Shown here one piece after another: positions 8,128 to 15,982 of a DNA stretch of 64,000 nucleotides. The translations under genes were made by a program, and so were the position numbers. Each line of letters begins with the position of its first letter. The first letter of the stretch is position 1. The notes under the pieces are model-generated. The model was not told the DNA's origin and did not search any database. It was given only the letters and a program-made list of their open reading frames with translations. Origin of the DNA: CAYSYY01 sp964576115 [NCBI: uncultured Gemmatimonadota bacterium] (GTDB lineage: Bacteria; Blakebacterota; Blakebacteria; Blakebacterales); contig CAZNUA010000002.1 in NCBI GenBank assembly GCA_964576115.1, positions 1 to 64,000 on the forward strand, in the 5' to 3' direction.

Positions 8128-9406
8128 GACCGTCGGGTGAGAGCAGCGAGAGACCGCCCAGGAAGGGGCGCAGAGGTTCGGGTACGATCACGCTGCCCTC
8201 GTCGGTCTGAAAGGTTTCGAGCAGAGCGACGAAGAGCCGGGGCACGGCCACTCCGCTGGCATTGAGGGTGTGCACGAAGGCGACCTTGCCGTCTTCGGAA
8301 CGCCGGTAGCGGATCGCGGCCCGCCGGGCCTGGAAATCGCCGAAATTGGAACAGGAGGAGACCTCGAGCCATCGCCGCGACCCCGGGGCCCAGAGTTCGA
8401 GATCGAAGCAGCGGCGGGCGGCGAAGCTGAGGTCGGCGGTGCACAGTTCGACCACCCGGTAGTGCAGCCCGAGAGCCTCGAGAATACTGCGGGCGTGGCC
8501 GAGGAGCAGGGTGTGCTCGGCCTCGCTCGTCTCGGGGGTCGTGAACCGGACCAGCTCCACCTTGTCGAACTGGTGGATCCGTATCAGCCCGCGGGTGTCG
8601 GCCCCGTGGGCGCCGGCTTCGCGCCGGAAACAGGCGCTGTACGCCGCATAGGCCAGGGGCAGTTGTTCTTCGGAGAGGATCGATTCGCGGTGGATGTTGG
8701 TGACCGGGACCTCGGCGGTGGGAATCAGCCAGAGATCCTCGGCTTCGATCCGGTACATGTCCTCGGCCATCTTGGGCAGCTGTCCGGTGCCCGTCATGGC
8801 CGGGGTTCGCACCACGACCGGCGGCCAGATCTCGCGGTAGCCGTTGACCCCGGTCTGGTGCTCGAGCATGAAGTTGACCAGCGCCCGGACCAGCCGGGCC
8901 CCCGAGCCGGTGTAGAGGATGAAGCCCGAGCCGGAAAGCCGGCTCCCGGCTTCGAAGTCGACCAGCCCCAGACGGGTGCAGAGATCGACGTGATCGAGGG
9001 GCTCGAATCCGAATTCGGGGGACTCGCCCCACACCTCGGTCACGAGGTTGTCGGCCTCTGATGCACCCACCGGGGCGAGCGGGTCGGGCAGATTGGGCAG
9101 CTGGATGAGCTCGGCTTCGAAGCGGTTTTCGAGTTCGGCCAGACGGGCGTCGGCGGCCTTGACCTCTTCAGAGAGACGGCGCGAGTCGGCAATCGCCTGC
9201 TCGGCGTTCTCACCGGCCTGCTTCATGCGGGCAATGCTCTCGCTGGCTTCATTGCGCCGCCGCTTGAGCTCGTCGGTTTCGGCGATCAGGGTGCGTCGTT
9301 CGGCTTCGAGCCCGGTCAGAGCGTCGATATCGACCTCAACGCCCTTCTTCGCGAGCTCGTCGCGCACCCGTTCGGGTTCACTGCGAATGAGTCGTGGATC
9401 GAGCAT
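8114..9406 (-). CDS. serS: Seryl-tRNA synthetase
   Basis: This class II synthetase charges tRNA-Ser and tRNA-Sec with serine. The N-terminal long coiled-coil arm (about residues 25-110, rich in Glu, Lys and Ala) grips the tRNA long variable arm. The catalytic core shows motif 2 (FRREAGAHGADTRGLIR) and the following HQFDKVEL, then the motif 3 region near EPLRPFLGG. The length of 430 residues is typical. nadD lies upstream with a six-base gap and the histidine kinase overlaps its 3' end, which suggests one transcript. Confidence 0.97.
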   Translation of the reverse strand: MLDPRLIRSEPERVRDELAKKGVEVDIDALTGLEAERRTLIAETDELKRRRNEASESIARMKQAGENAEQAIADSRRLSEEVKAADARLAELENRFEAELIQLPNLPDPLAPVGASEADNLVTEVWGESPEFGFEPLDHVDLCTRLGLVDFEAGSRLSGSGFILYTGSGARLVRALVNFMLEHQTGVNGYREIWPPVVVRTPAMTGTGQLPKMAEDMYRIEAEDLWLIPTAEVPVTNIHRESILSEEQLPLAYAAYSACFRREAGAHGADTRGLIRIHQFDKVELVRFTTPETSEAEHTLLLGHARSILEALGLHYRVVELCTADLSFAARRCFDLELWAPGSRRWLEVSSCSNFGDFQARRAAIRYRRSEDGKVAFVHTLNASGVAVPRLFVALLETFQTDEGSVIVPEPLRPFLGGLSLLSPDGHGAR

Positions 9407-9412
9407 GCGCTG

Positions 9413-10015
9413 TCAGGGTCCTTCCCGCGACTGGTCTCCGGTGTAGAGGTCGTGCTCCTGAATGTAACGCAGCACGGCTTCGGGTACCAGGTGACGCACG
9501 CTCAGACCTTCGGACAGCCGCCGGCGCACTTCGCTCGACGAGAGGTGCATGGGAGGCAGATCGACCGTTACCATCCGATCCCGCAGCTCGGGCGGTCCCC
9601 CCCCGGCCTCGTGTCCCGGCCGCCCCACCACAACCGGTCGGGCCAGGTCGATGATCTCGCGCCACTCGCGCCAGGACGAGAATATCTCGACCTGATCGGC
9701 CCCGATGACGAGGAAGAGTTCGCTGTCGGGATAGGCGGCGGCAAGCTCGCGTATCGTTTCGATCATCCAGGAAAGCCCGCCGCGGCGCAGTTCACGATCG
9801 TCGACCGCCAGGTCTTCCACCTCGGCCAGACAGGCCTGGAGCATGGCCAGCCGGTGCTCGCCGCCGGCGACGGGCGCTTCGGTCCGGTGGGGACCGGCGG
9901 CATAGGGTATGAAGAGGATCCGGTCGAGATCAAGAACCTGGCGAACCCCTTCGGCAATGGTCAGATGGCCCGTGTGCGGAGGATCGAAAGCGCCGCCGTA
10001 CAGACCGAGCTTCAT
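9413..10015 (-). CDS. nadD: Nicotinate-nucleotide adenylyltransferase
   Basis: NadD adenylates nicotinate mononucleotide to deamido-NAD in NAD synthesis. The nucleotidyltransferase signature is at the very N-terminus (GLYGGAFDPPHTGHL), and the late ATP-binding motif is present as HLSSSEVRRRL (family ISSTxIR). The length of 200 residues is normal. Its start overlaps the stop of the bamD-like gene by four bases (ATGA), so translation is coupled. It is followed directly by serS. Confidence 0.95.
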   Translation of the reverse strand: MKLGLYGGAFDPPHTGHLTIAEGVRQVLDLDRILFIPYAAGPHRTEAPVAGGEHRLAMLQACLAEVEDLAVDDRELRRGGLSWMIETIRELAAAYPDSELFLVIGADQVEIFSSWREWREIIDLARPVVVGRPGHEAGGGPPELRDRMVTVDLPPMHLSSSEVRRRLSEGLSVRHLVPEAVLRYIQEHDLYTGDQSREGP

Positions 10016-10815
10016 GAGGGCGGCGGGGTCGAAGCCGGCAGTTCCACACCCATCCGACGGAGTTTTTCGATCCGCCTGCGGGCGTGCTTGTTTTTGCTGG
10101 AGTCGGGGTAATTGGCAACCAGGGCGGCGAAGGCTTCTAAGGCCTGCGGATATTCTTCAAGCTGGTAGTGCGCTTCCCCGATTCCCCAGAGAGCCAGATC
10201 GAGGTGGGAGGTGTCGGGCCAGAACTCACCGGCTTCCTGGAACATGAGCAGAGCCGCCTGCAGGTCGTTTTCGGTCCCCAGTCGCAGGTAGGTATCCCCC
10301 TGGTAGATCTGCTTGCGCGCCAGCTTGTCGTACGCCAGATCGCGGTATGCGACGGCCTGATCGACCAGTTCGGAGGTGGGGTAATCGAGCAGGAAAGCCC
10401 TGAACTCGGTGAAGGCCTGGAGGGTTTCGGTACGATCGAGCTTGTAGGAATGGGAGAGTTCCCAGTAGCAGAGACCGATCTTGAAGGCGGCGTCATCGAC
10501 CAGCGGGCTTCGGCGGTAGGAGCGGACGATGCTGCGATACTCGTTCTGAGCCAGATAGTAGCTCTTCTCCCTGAAGTGCGTCTCGGCCAGCCCGTAATGA
10601 ACCGAGTCGATGATGGCGCTTCCCGAAGCGGAATAGACCAGTTCCTGAAAGACCTCCTTGGCCTGATAGGTTCGCCCGGCTTCGAACAGGCGCCAGGCAT
10701 AGTGCATCCGTTCTTCGGGGCCGGCGTCGGAGCGGGGGCGCGGTACACCCGCACACCCCGCCACGACGATGACCGCCGTCACGAACAGATATCGGCTCAT
10801 TCTCGGTTTCCGCAT
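10012..10815 (-). CDS. bamD: Outer-membrane assembly lipoprotein BamD-like
   Basis: BamD is the essential lipoprotein partner of BamA that helps insert beta-barrels in the outer membrane. This protein has a short signal and a lipobox (VVAGC), then TPR-type helical pairs through the whole length (SSKNKHARRRIEKL near the end). The arrangement of an alternating repeat array after a short N-terminus, and the length of about 265 residues, fit BamD. A second Met five codons in is an equally good start. The gene sits in a run with a CpoB-like gene and overlaps nadD by four bases. Confidence 0.85.
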   Translation of the reverse strand: MRKPRMSRYLFVTAVIVVAGCAGVPRPRSDAGPEERMHYAWRLFEAGRTYQAKEVFQELVYSASGSAIIDSVHYGLAETHFREKSYYLAQNEYRSIVRSYRRSPLVDDAAFKIGLCYWELSHSYKLDRTETLQAFTEFRAFLLDYPTSELVDQAVAYRDLAYDKLARKQIYQGDTYLRLGTENDLQAALLMFQEAGEFWPDTSHLDLALWGIGEAHYQLEEYPQALEAFAALVANYPDSSKNKHARRRIEKLRRMGVELPASTPPPS

Positions 10816-10880
10816 CCCGGCCCCGTACTTCGAATTCAGAGTCGTATTCTCACGCGCCGCAGTGCCCGCCTGCGACCTGC

Positions 10881-11639
10881 TCAGCCGCCGATTTCGGCCA
10901 GCTTACGCCGCACCAGCGCCACATGCTGGCTGGCGGGGTAGCGCTGCAGGAAGTCGCGGTAGGTGGCGATGGCCTCATCGCGCCGACCCATGTTCTGGTA
11001 GGTCATGCCGATCTTGAGCAGGGCGTCCTCGAGTTTGTTCGCCCCGGCGTAGTTCAGCACCCGGCGGAAAGCCTCCACCGCCTGCGGGAACTCCTCGAGC
11101 TTGTAGTAGCATTCCCCGGTCCAGTATTCGGCATTGTCGGCCAGGTCGCTGGCCGGAGCCATCTGCACGACCCGGGCGAACTCGGGGATGGCTTCGCGGG
11201 GTTGATCGTTGTTGTAGAGCTGCAGGGCCCGGTTGTAGACCGCCCGGTAGTCGCCGGCCGCCGGTTCGGGAGTCGGGCCCTCGGCGAACTGCAGGGCGCC
11301 CGACGCCCGCGGCGGGGTCTCGGCCTCGCGCTTGAGACGCGCGACCTCGTCGTTGAGCAGGCTCAACCGGGTCGAGACATTCTCGGTCTTGCGGTCGAGT
11401 TCAGCCAGCTGTTCCTCGTTCTGGGTGACTTTCTGCCCGATCTGGGCCATGTCACGACCGATGGCGGTCACTTCCTGGCCGGTGCGTTCGTTCTGGACGG
11501 CCACCTCGTCAAGGCGGGCCTGCATGGCTTCCAGGGTCGTCTGCTGGTCGGTCAGCGTCTGCCGCAATGCACCCGCACATCCTGAAACCGCCACCAGGAG
11601 AAGCGGAAGGGTCAGGATGGCCCCGCGTCGCAATCGCAT
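10881..11639 (-). CDS. CpoB/YbgF-like Tol-associated coiled-coil and TPR lipoprotein
   Basis: The start was chosen for a strong GGGAGG about seven bases upstream and a following signal with lipobox (AVSGC). Residues 25-95 form a coiled coil (ALRQTLTDQQ... SLLNDEVARLKREAE). After a Pro-rich linker, the C-terminal 120 residues form TPR repeats (YNRALQLYNNDQPREAI; YWTGECYYKLEEFPQAVEAF; ALLKIGMTYQNMGRRDEA). This is the layout of CpoB/YbgF, which links the Tol system to septal peptidoglycan synthesis. Classical CpoB has a cleaved signal rather than a lipid anchor, and no tol genes are adjacent, so the role is inferred from architecture. Confidence 0.82.
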   Translation of the reverse strand: MRLRRGAILTLPLLLVAVSGCAGALRQTLTDQQTTLEAMQARLDEVAVQNERTGQEVTAIGRDMAQIGQKVTQNEEQLAELDRKTENVSTRLSLLNDEVARLKREAETPPRASGALQFAEGPTPEPAAGDYRAVYNRALQLYNNDQPREAIPEFARVVQMAPASDLADNAEYWTGECYYKLEEFPQAVEAFRRVLNYAGANKLEDALLKIGMTYQNMGRRDEAIATYRDFLQRYPASQHVALVRRKLAEIGG

Positions 11640-11707
11640 CTCGTACCTCCCTGTCAGTGATGCGCCGTCCGCCGGAGCGGATCGTCGCCGTGAATTCCTC
11701 GACCGGC

Positions 11708-12967
11708 CTACCTCTGCGGAGGCAGGAACCAGCGCTCGGCACCGGAAAAGCCGATCGTCAGGCGCCAGTACGTTTCCTGATCGCCGTTTCCGGCCCGATA
11801 GCGTCCGAGCTGGAGCGTGATATCGCTCCAGGCCCGCCGCTCGGTACCGATGAAGAAAGCCGTCCCCAGCATGACACTGAGGCGCGACACCTTGCCGCCG
11901 TCTGGTCCGGGAGCGTACAGCTGACCGGTCCGCACTCCCAGGCGCAGGGGAATAGCATCGATGAAGCTGGTCTGCTCTTCGGGCGGCCGGGCCCGCCGTT
12001 CGATACCGAATCCGACTGCCCCGTCCGCCCGCAGCCCCGAGCCCGGACCGACCACGGCCCCGCCTCCGGCCGGCGGGGTTCCGACCCACCGCGTCTCGTC
12101 CCAGACGGTCACACCGTAATCGAGATAGAGGGCCCACACATCACTCGCCGACCAGCCGGCGCTCAGCGCCAGGCTGTGCCCGAGTTCGAGACGGCCCTCG
12201 CTGGTATCCGCCCCGCTGGCGACGCTCGACGTGATCCAGTTGACATCCAGACGCCCGCCGGATATGTAGGCCGCTCCGAGCCGCAACCGGTCAAGCGGTT
12301 CGAGCTGCACCCCGGCCGACCAGCGGGTGCCACGGTGCTGACGGTGGAGGGTATCCTCGGCATCGACGTACCCGGAGTCGTCGAAATTGACCGCCCACTC
12401 CTGCTTGAAATTCCCGAAAACGAGTTCGGTGGTGAAACCGGCCGCCACCAGACCCGAGGAGAGACGCCAGGCCAGACCGGCCCAGGCGCGATTGAGACCG
12501 CCGGTCCCGTAGTAGTCCTGCCGCACATTCAGATCGTTCCCGACGGTGCCTCTGGAATGGATTTCGAAATCGCTGGCGCTCAGCCGCTGCAGCCCGCCGG
12601 AGAGTGCGAAGCCGCCTCCCACCGGCAGGATGATCCCGGCCAGCCGGGGACCGCTCCGGTTCAGTCCTCCTGTCTGGTCACCATAGGAACCGGAGAGACG
12701 ACCGATCTCCCAGGTGAAGGAGTACAGCACCCGGTCGGCCAGGGCAGGCAGGGCCGGATTGACGGCCCCGATGACGGCCGGGTCTCCGCCCCAGGGCGCC
12801 ACCGCCGCCACCCCGCCCACCGCCAGGGCGTGCGGCGGTGTCATGGGAAGCGGTTCACCGAAAGAACGGATCCCGAAGGCTGTCTGGGCCCGGGCCGGGA
12901 TCGCGGCGGATACGATCAGGATCGCAGCCGTCAGGCCGATCCCCACACGGGCGCCGGAGGCATTCAT
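11708..12967 (-). CDS. PorV/FadL-like outer-membrane beta-barrel protein
   Basis: A signal peptide (cleaving after IPARA) precedes a 390-residue beta-rich chain. The start of the mature part (ALAVGGVAAVAPWGGDPA... NPALPA) is the typical hatch sequence of PorV/PorQ/UPF0164 and FadL-type barrels, where a conserved NPA follows a Gly/Ala-rich segment. Alternating strands with aromatic girdles continue to the C-terminus, which ends with a strand near WRLTIGFSG. Its start overlaps the stop of the lipoprotein gene upstream by four bases. No type IX secretion genes are seen nearby. The ligand is unknown. Confidence 0.8.
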   Translation of the reverse strand: MNASGARVGIGLTAAILIVSAAIPARAQTAFGIRSFGEPLPMTPPHALAVGGVAAVAPWGGDPAVIGAVNPALPALADRVLYSFTWEIGRLSGSYGDQTGGLNRSGPRLAGIILPVGGGFALSGGLQRLSASDFEIHSRGTVGNDLNVRQDYYGTGGLNRAWAGLAWRLSSGLVAAGFTTELVFGNFKQEWAVNFDDSGYVDAEDTLHRQHRGTRWSAGVQLEPLDRLRLGAAYISGGRLDVNWITSSVASGADTSEGRLELGHSLALSAGWSASDVWALYLDYGVTVWDETRWVGTPPAGGGAVVGPGSGLRADGAVGFGIERRARPPEEQTSFIDAIPLRLGVRTGQLYAPGPDGGKVSRLSVMLGTAFFIGTERRAWSDITLQLGRYRAGNGDQETYWRLTIGFSGAERWFLPPQR

Positions 12968-14145
12968 CGGCTCTCTCCCGGCGGAATGGAATAGACGATC
13001 CGGAGCCGGGCCCGCTGGGCCGCAGGCACCCCCGTACGCAGTTGCAGATAGCCCACTCCGCTGGATTCGTTGGAAGCCAGGAGTACCATCTGCAGGACCG
13101 GTTCACCGGCCAGAACCGCCACTTCCAGGGTCGGTGTGACGTTGAGGGTGGCGGTGGTGTCGGCCGTTGAGATCGATGCGGCGTAACTGAGGCTTCCCTC
13201 CAGCAAGACCATCCCCGAGTGTATCGACCAGGGGTTGAAGTCGAGGGGCAGCGCGGCGGCGATAGTGATCGGCGAGTCGAGAACCCGTTCGGAATCGAAC
13301 CACAGGTTGAGTTCGGCCCGGTTGACCGTGACACCGGAGGGAACCGCCCCGATATCGAAGGTCAGCAAAGTCCGGAAGGGGGCCCCCCGTCCGACCCGGA
13401 GACTGCCGGCCGGTCCCGGGCCCGGTGTGAAGCGGAGCAGGACCAGGTCGGCGGTGGTGTAGTGCGTCCGGGTCATCACGCTGGTACCGCCGGCCGGAAT
13501 GTAGGTCAGCGAAATCCGGGGCCGGCGGGAAGCGGCCGTACCGGAGGCGTCTACGGAATAGTATGCGAGCAGGAAGGGAGCGGGTGAGAGAGCGGCGATC
13601 GCCAGACCCCGCCCGGCTGCCACGGGATCGTCTATCCAGGACTGGACCAGAGCGGGGGGGAGGGAAAAGTGAACCGTGTCGAGGGCGGCTTCGATGAGAA
13701 CGGTGCGCTCGGCCGCCGCTGAATCGAGGTTGAGGGTGCCGAGGTCGGCACCGGTCCAGGTCGAATCCCAGTTGCTCGAGACCGGTGCGAGCTGCAGGGT
13801 GCAGAGAGCCAGGCTGTCATCGACCGAGGCCCCGATCGGGTCGAGGATGAAGGTGGCCCCGGTCACCGTCGCCCCGGCGGGAAGATCGGTGAAAGCGACC
13901 AGGGTAACGGCCTCGTAGCCCGAGAAAGCGCCTGTGAAGAGGCGGCTGGAGGCGGCCAGCGGCAGATCGACGCTCCAGCTCGTATCGGACCCGGCCGACG
14001 CCAGGGTATCGGAATCGACCGCACTCGGCCCGCGTCCGGTCAGGGCATACCCTGCCTCGTTGTTCTCGTTGGGGCTGCAACCGAACAGGAGCAGCAGAAC
14101 CGTTACCAGCGCCGCCGGGATCGGAAGCCGGGTCGCGCTTCTCAT
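12964..14145 (-). CDS. Surface lipoprotein with DNRLRE-like beta-sandwich domains
   Basis: The signal peptide ends in a lipobox (LLLLFGC), then SPNENNEAG. The mature protein is beta-rich with two similar halves. Each contains a run of the type leading to TLLTFDIGAVPSGVTVNRAELNLW, which is the pattern of DNRLRE domains (arginine and leucine around a buried strand, then ip.g..v..A.L.l). Such domains occur in large secreted proteins that bind surfaces or polymers. The length is 393 residues. It is the first gene of the operon that continues into the beta-barrel gene, and the 22-base repeat array lies directly upstream. Confidence 0.72.
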   Translation of the reverse strand: MRSATRLPIPAALVTVLLLLFGCSPNENNEAGYALTGRGPSAVDSDTLASAGSDTSWSVDLPLAASSRLFTGAFSGYEAVTLVAFTDLPAGATVTGATFILDPIGASVDDSLALCTLQLAPVSSNWDSTWTGADLGTLNLDSAAAERTVLIEAALDTVHFSLPPALVQSWIDDPVAAGRGLAIAALSPAPFLLAYYSVDASGTAASRRPRISLTYIPAGGTSVMTRTHYTTADLVLLRFTPGPGPAGSLRVGRGAPFRTLLTFDIGAVPSGVTVNRAELNLWFDSERVLDSPITIAAALPLDFNPWSIHSGMVLLEGSLSYAASISTADTTATLNVTPTLEVAVLAGEPVLQMVLLASNESSGVGYLQLRTGVPAAQRARLRIVYSIPPGESR

Positions 14146-14183
14146 GCCGCCGCCTCTCGCCCCACGTTCATCCTGCCTTCCGC

Positions 14184-14271
14184 CGGCCGTGATCCGGACT
14201 GTCTCCGGTCGAACTCCGGAATGTTCTCGGTTGCGTTCCGGGATATTTTCGATCGTGCTCCGAAATGTGAT
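14184..14271. repeat. Four tandem 22-base degenerate repeats
   Basis: Units start at 14184, 14206, 14228 and 14250, all exactly 22 bases long. Each begins with CG, has a central TCCG (at unit positions 10-13 or so) and a T-rich end. The shared shape is CGg(t/c)cG....TCCGgaaTgT.... A weaker fifth unit shifted by two bases may follow. A 22-base period puts each site on the same face of the helix after two turns, as expected for cooperative protein binding. It is not CRISPR-like because there are no spacers. Confidence 0.6.
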
Positions 14272-14392
14272 TTGCCTTGCTCTCCGGGTAGTGATCGGTC
14301 ACTCTCAGGCTACCGGGTGCGGCCCCTGAGAAAGGCCGTTTACAGCAACCACCATGAGGGTCGGCCTCGGGCCCTGAATGCGCCGCCGTGAC

Positions 14393-14433
14393 CCGTAAAC
14401 GATTGACCCGCACGCGGGTTCCTTTGTTTACGG
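14393..14433. promoter_or_regulatory. Nested inverted repeat
   Basis: The outer arms CCGTAAAC (14393-14400) and GTTTACGG (14426-14433) match perfectly. Inside them a second perfect pair, ACCCGC (14406-14411) and GCGGGT (14414-14419), has a two-base loop. A further half-site GCCGTTTAC lies at 14335-14343. The structure could be a DNA cruciform, an RNA hairpin or a two-site operator; no U-run follows, so it is not an obvious terminator. Confidence 0.5.
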
Positions 14434-14545
14434 CAGCGGCGATGAAATGGGACCGGCGCCTGTGAAAGCCCTTATCCCTGTCTGGGAGAGGCGTCGCCTT
14501 TCTCAGCCCGCCGTCCCGGGATCGAGGTAACGCCTCCCGTAGCGT

Positions 14546-14989
14546 TCAGCGTTCGGGGGGCGTTTCCCGTTCGGGAGCGGGAGGGGGAGTCCGATCCCGC
14601 CCTCCGGGCGGGATCTCGTCCTGCAGACCGGGCAGGATCTCGTCGACGTCCTTCTCCATGTTCTCGAGCATCCAGCGAGCTTCTTCCGCCCAACCGCCCT
14701 CGGGATCGGCTTCCAGGAGCTCGGTGAACCAGCGCCTCGCCTCGCTGAAACGGCCCAGGCCCTCGGCCCAGGCGAAACCGATGGTGAAACGGGCTTCGCT
14801 GGCATAGCGTAACGGGGGATCGCGCTCCAGGAACGCCTCGGCCGACCGAATCAGCTCTTCGGTACCCAGATCGCCCCCGACGATCGCCTGCCACTCGCTC
14901 TCCCATTTCGCCGAACCGCCGCAGCTCGCCGCAGCGAGCAGCACGGCTCCAGTCAGAAGTATATGGCGGGTGAGGGACACGCGCGGCAT
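14546..14989 (-). CDS. Small TPR-like lipoprotein
   Basis: A signal segment with lipobox (AAASC) is followed by about 90 residues of TPR-type helices (LIRSAEAFLERDPPLRYASEA; RFTIGFAWAEGLGRFSEA; RRWFTELLEADPEGG). A disordered C-terminal tail rich in Pro, Glu and Arg completes it. The length is 147 residues. It is probably a periplasmic adaptor attached to a membrane. It follows the fmdB gene by 16 bases on the same strand and is the last gene before the regulatory island. No specific family is recognised. Confidence 0.7.
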   Translation of the reverse strand: MPRVSLTRHILLTGAVLLAAASCGGSAKWESEWQAIVGGDLGTEELIRSAEAFLERDPPLRYASEARFTIGFAWAEGLGRFSEARRWFTELLEADPEGGWAEEARWMLENMEKDVDEILPGLQDEIPPGGRDRTPPPAPERETPPER

Positions 14990-15005
14990 AGAGTCTTCCT
15001 GTACC

Positions 15006-15323
15006 TCAGTCCTTCGAGCTGGTGCCGGTCCCGGCGGTCGAACCCGTCCGCGTCGAGGCGGCGGCTTTCTTCTTCGCGGTCCGATCGGTGGAGGTCGAAG
15101 CCTGAGTCCCGCGTTCGGCCTTTTCGGCCTTGCGATACGATTCGCTCCGGTAGTCGGTCTGGTAAAAACCCGATCCCTTGAAGATGATCCCGGCCCCGCT
15201 CCCGATCAGACGACGGACCTCGCCGCCGCACTCGGGGCAGGTCCCGATCGGTTCATCCGTAATGCTCTGAAATTCTTCGAAACGGTGACCGCACTCGCGG
15301 CACTCGTACTCGTATGTCGGCAT
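15006..15323 (-). CDS. FmdB-family zinc-ribbon protein with long basic tail
   Basis: The N-terminal zinc ribbon is clear: MPTYEYECRECGHRFE with a second pair in GTCPECGGEV, giving CX2C-X(n)-CX2C. FmdB-type proteins were named after a proposed regulator of formamidase genes; most are of unknown function. After the conserved core (GSGAGIIFKGSGFYQTDY) this protein has a 40-residue low-complexity tail rich in Ser, Thr, Lys and Ala, which may be disordered and bind nucleic acid. It lies 15 bases after the pseudopilin-like gene. Confidence 0.88.
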   Translation of the reverse strand: MPTYEYECRECGHRFEEFQSITDEPIGTCPECGGEVRRLIGSGAGIIFKGSGFYQTDYRSESYRKAEKAERGTQASTSTDRTAKKKAAASTRTGSTAGTGTSSKD

Positions 15324-15338
15324 CAGGCCGTCCCGCTC

Positions 15339-15782
15339 TCAGCGTCCGCCGCGGCGACTGCGCTCGCGATCCTGCAGCTGGTATTCGTGCCAGGCCTGAC
15401 GAATGACAGCAAGATTATCCCAGCGGTCCTCGGTGACGATCCTGATCTTCCTGTCGGCGGGGGAGGACATCGAATACTCCTGGGCCGCATTGACCACTTC
15501 GATGATGTACCGGTCCCCGGAGATGGGGTCGATGTACGCGTTGGAGTCGGGGAGAACCGTCATCAACGAGTCGATCTCCATCGTGAACTCGCCGTGGGTT
15601 TTGTAATACTCCTCCTGCGCCTCGGCCAGCGGGACGAGTTTTTCCCGGGCCAGGGCATAGGCTTCCTCTTCCCCCATCGAGGTCAGGTAGGGTACGACGA
15701 GCGCGGCGGCGATGCCGGCCGTGGTAATGATGAGCAGCATCTGGATGTAATTCATGCCGCTGGTGCTTGAGAAACGACGCAT
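15339..15782 (-). CDS. Type IV pilin/pseudopilin-like membrane protein lacking the +5 glutamate
   Basis: The start was chosen for AGGGAG just upstream. The N-terminus is nine polar and basic residues ending in Gly, then MNYIQMLLIITTAGIAAAL. This looks like a prepilin peptidase site (G/M) followed by the hydrophobic pilin helix, but the usual Glu at +5 is Gln here. The globular part has the features of small pseudopilins: EYYKTHGEF, then DSNAYIDPISGDRYIIEV, as in GspG-like proteins. It has 147 residues. No pilus or type II secretion gene is in the window. Its promoter region has a dyad at the predicted start site. Confidence 0.65.
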   Translation of the reverse strand: MRRFSSTSGMNYIQMLLIITTAGIAAALVVPYLTSMGEEEAYALAREKLVPLAEAQEEYYKTHGEFTMEIDSLMTVLPDSNAYIDPISGDRYIIEVVNAAQEYSMSSPADRKIRIVTEDRWDNLAVIRQAWHEYQLQDRERSRRGGR

Positions 15783-15846
15783 CCTCGACTCCCTGGGCGC
15801 TGGGCCCGTTGTGCCGGGTCGCGATCGACCCGTACTGCCGTGCGTA

Positions 15847-15870
15847 CCTCTTGCCAGAAGAGGCAATATA
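15847..15870 (-). promoter_or_regulatory. Candidate -10 box with adjacent perfect palindrome
   Basis: On the minus strand TATATT (15870-15865) could be a -10 box, although no good -35 lies 17 bases upstream. Immediately downstream is CCTCTTGCCAGAAGAGG (15847-15863 on the plus strand), a perfect six-base inverted repeat with a five-base centre, overlapping a second pairing TTGCC/GGCAA. It sits at the expected +1 of the pseudopilin-like gene, so it could be an operator or an early RNA hairpin. The rest of the 200-base gap (15783-15982) shows nothing else I can name. Confidence 0.4.
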
Positions 15871-15982
15871 GAACAGGGGTGCCGCGGGAGGCCACCCTCT
15901 TTCACGACCCCCCGCTGCTCAGACGTCCGGCCGCCCGGATCGTTGCCGGAGAATTCGTTCCGGGTGCGGTCTCGGAAAGCTC

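Larger units (their letters stand above)
14146..14545. other. 400-base non-coding regulatory island
   Basis: No convincing gene is present. From left to right it holds: four 22-base repeats (14184-14271); a short palindrome AGTGATCGGTCACT (14290-14303); arms CTCAGG and CCTGAG around a GC-rich loop (about 14305-14330); a GCCGTTTAC motif (14335-14343); and a nested palindrome (14393-14433) whose outer arms repeat that motif. It lies upstream of the lipoprotein/beta-barrel operon and downstream of the small lipoprotein gene, so it probably controls the former. Confidence 0.55.

Noticed and set aside
14184-14271. Possible CRISPR array
   Set aside because: The repeats are 22 bases and directly adjacent, with no spacers and considerable divergence.
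14168-14413. Small minus-strand open frame of 81 residues in the regulatory island
   Set aside because: It runs through the tandem repeats and dyads, has no ribosome site and no similarity I recognise.
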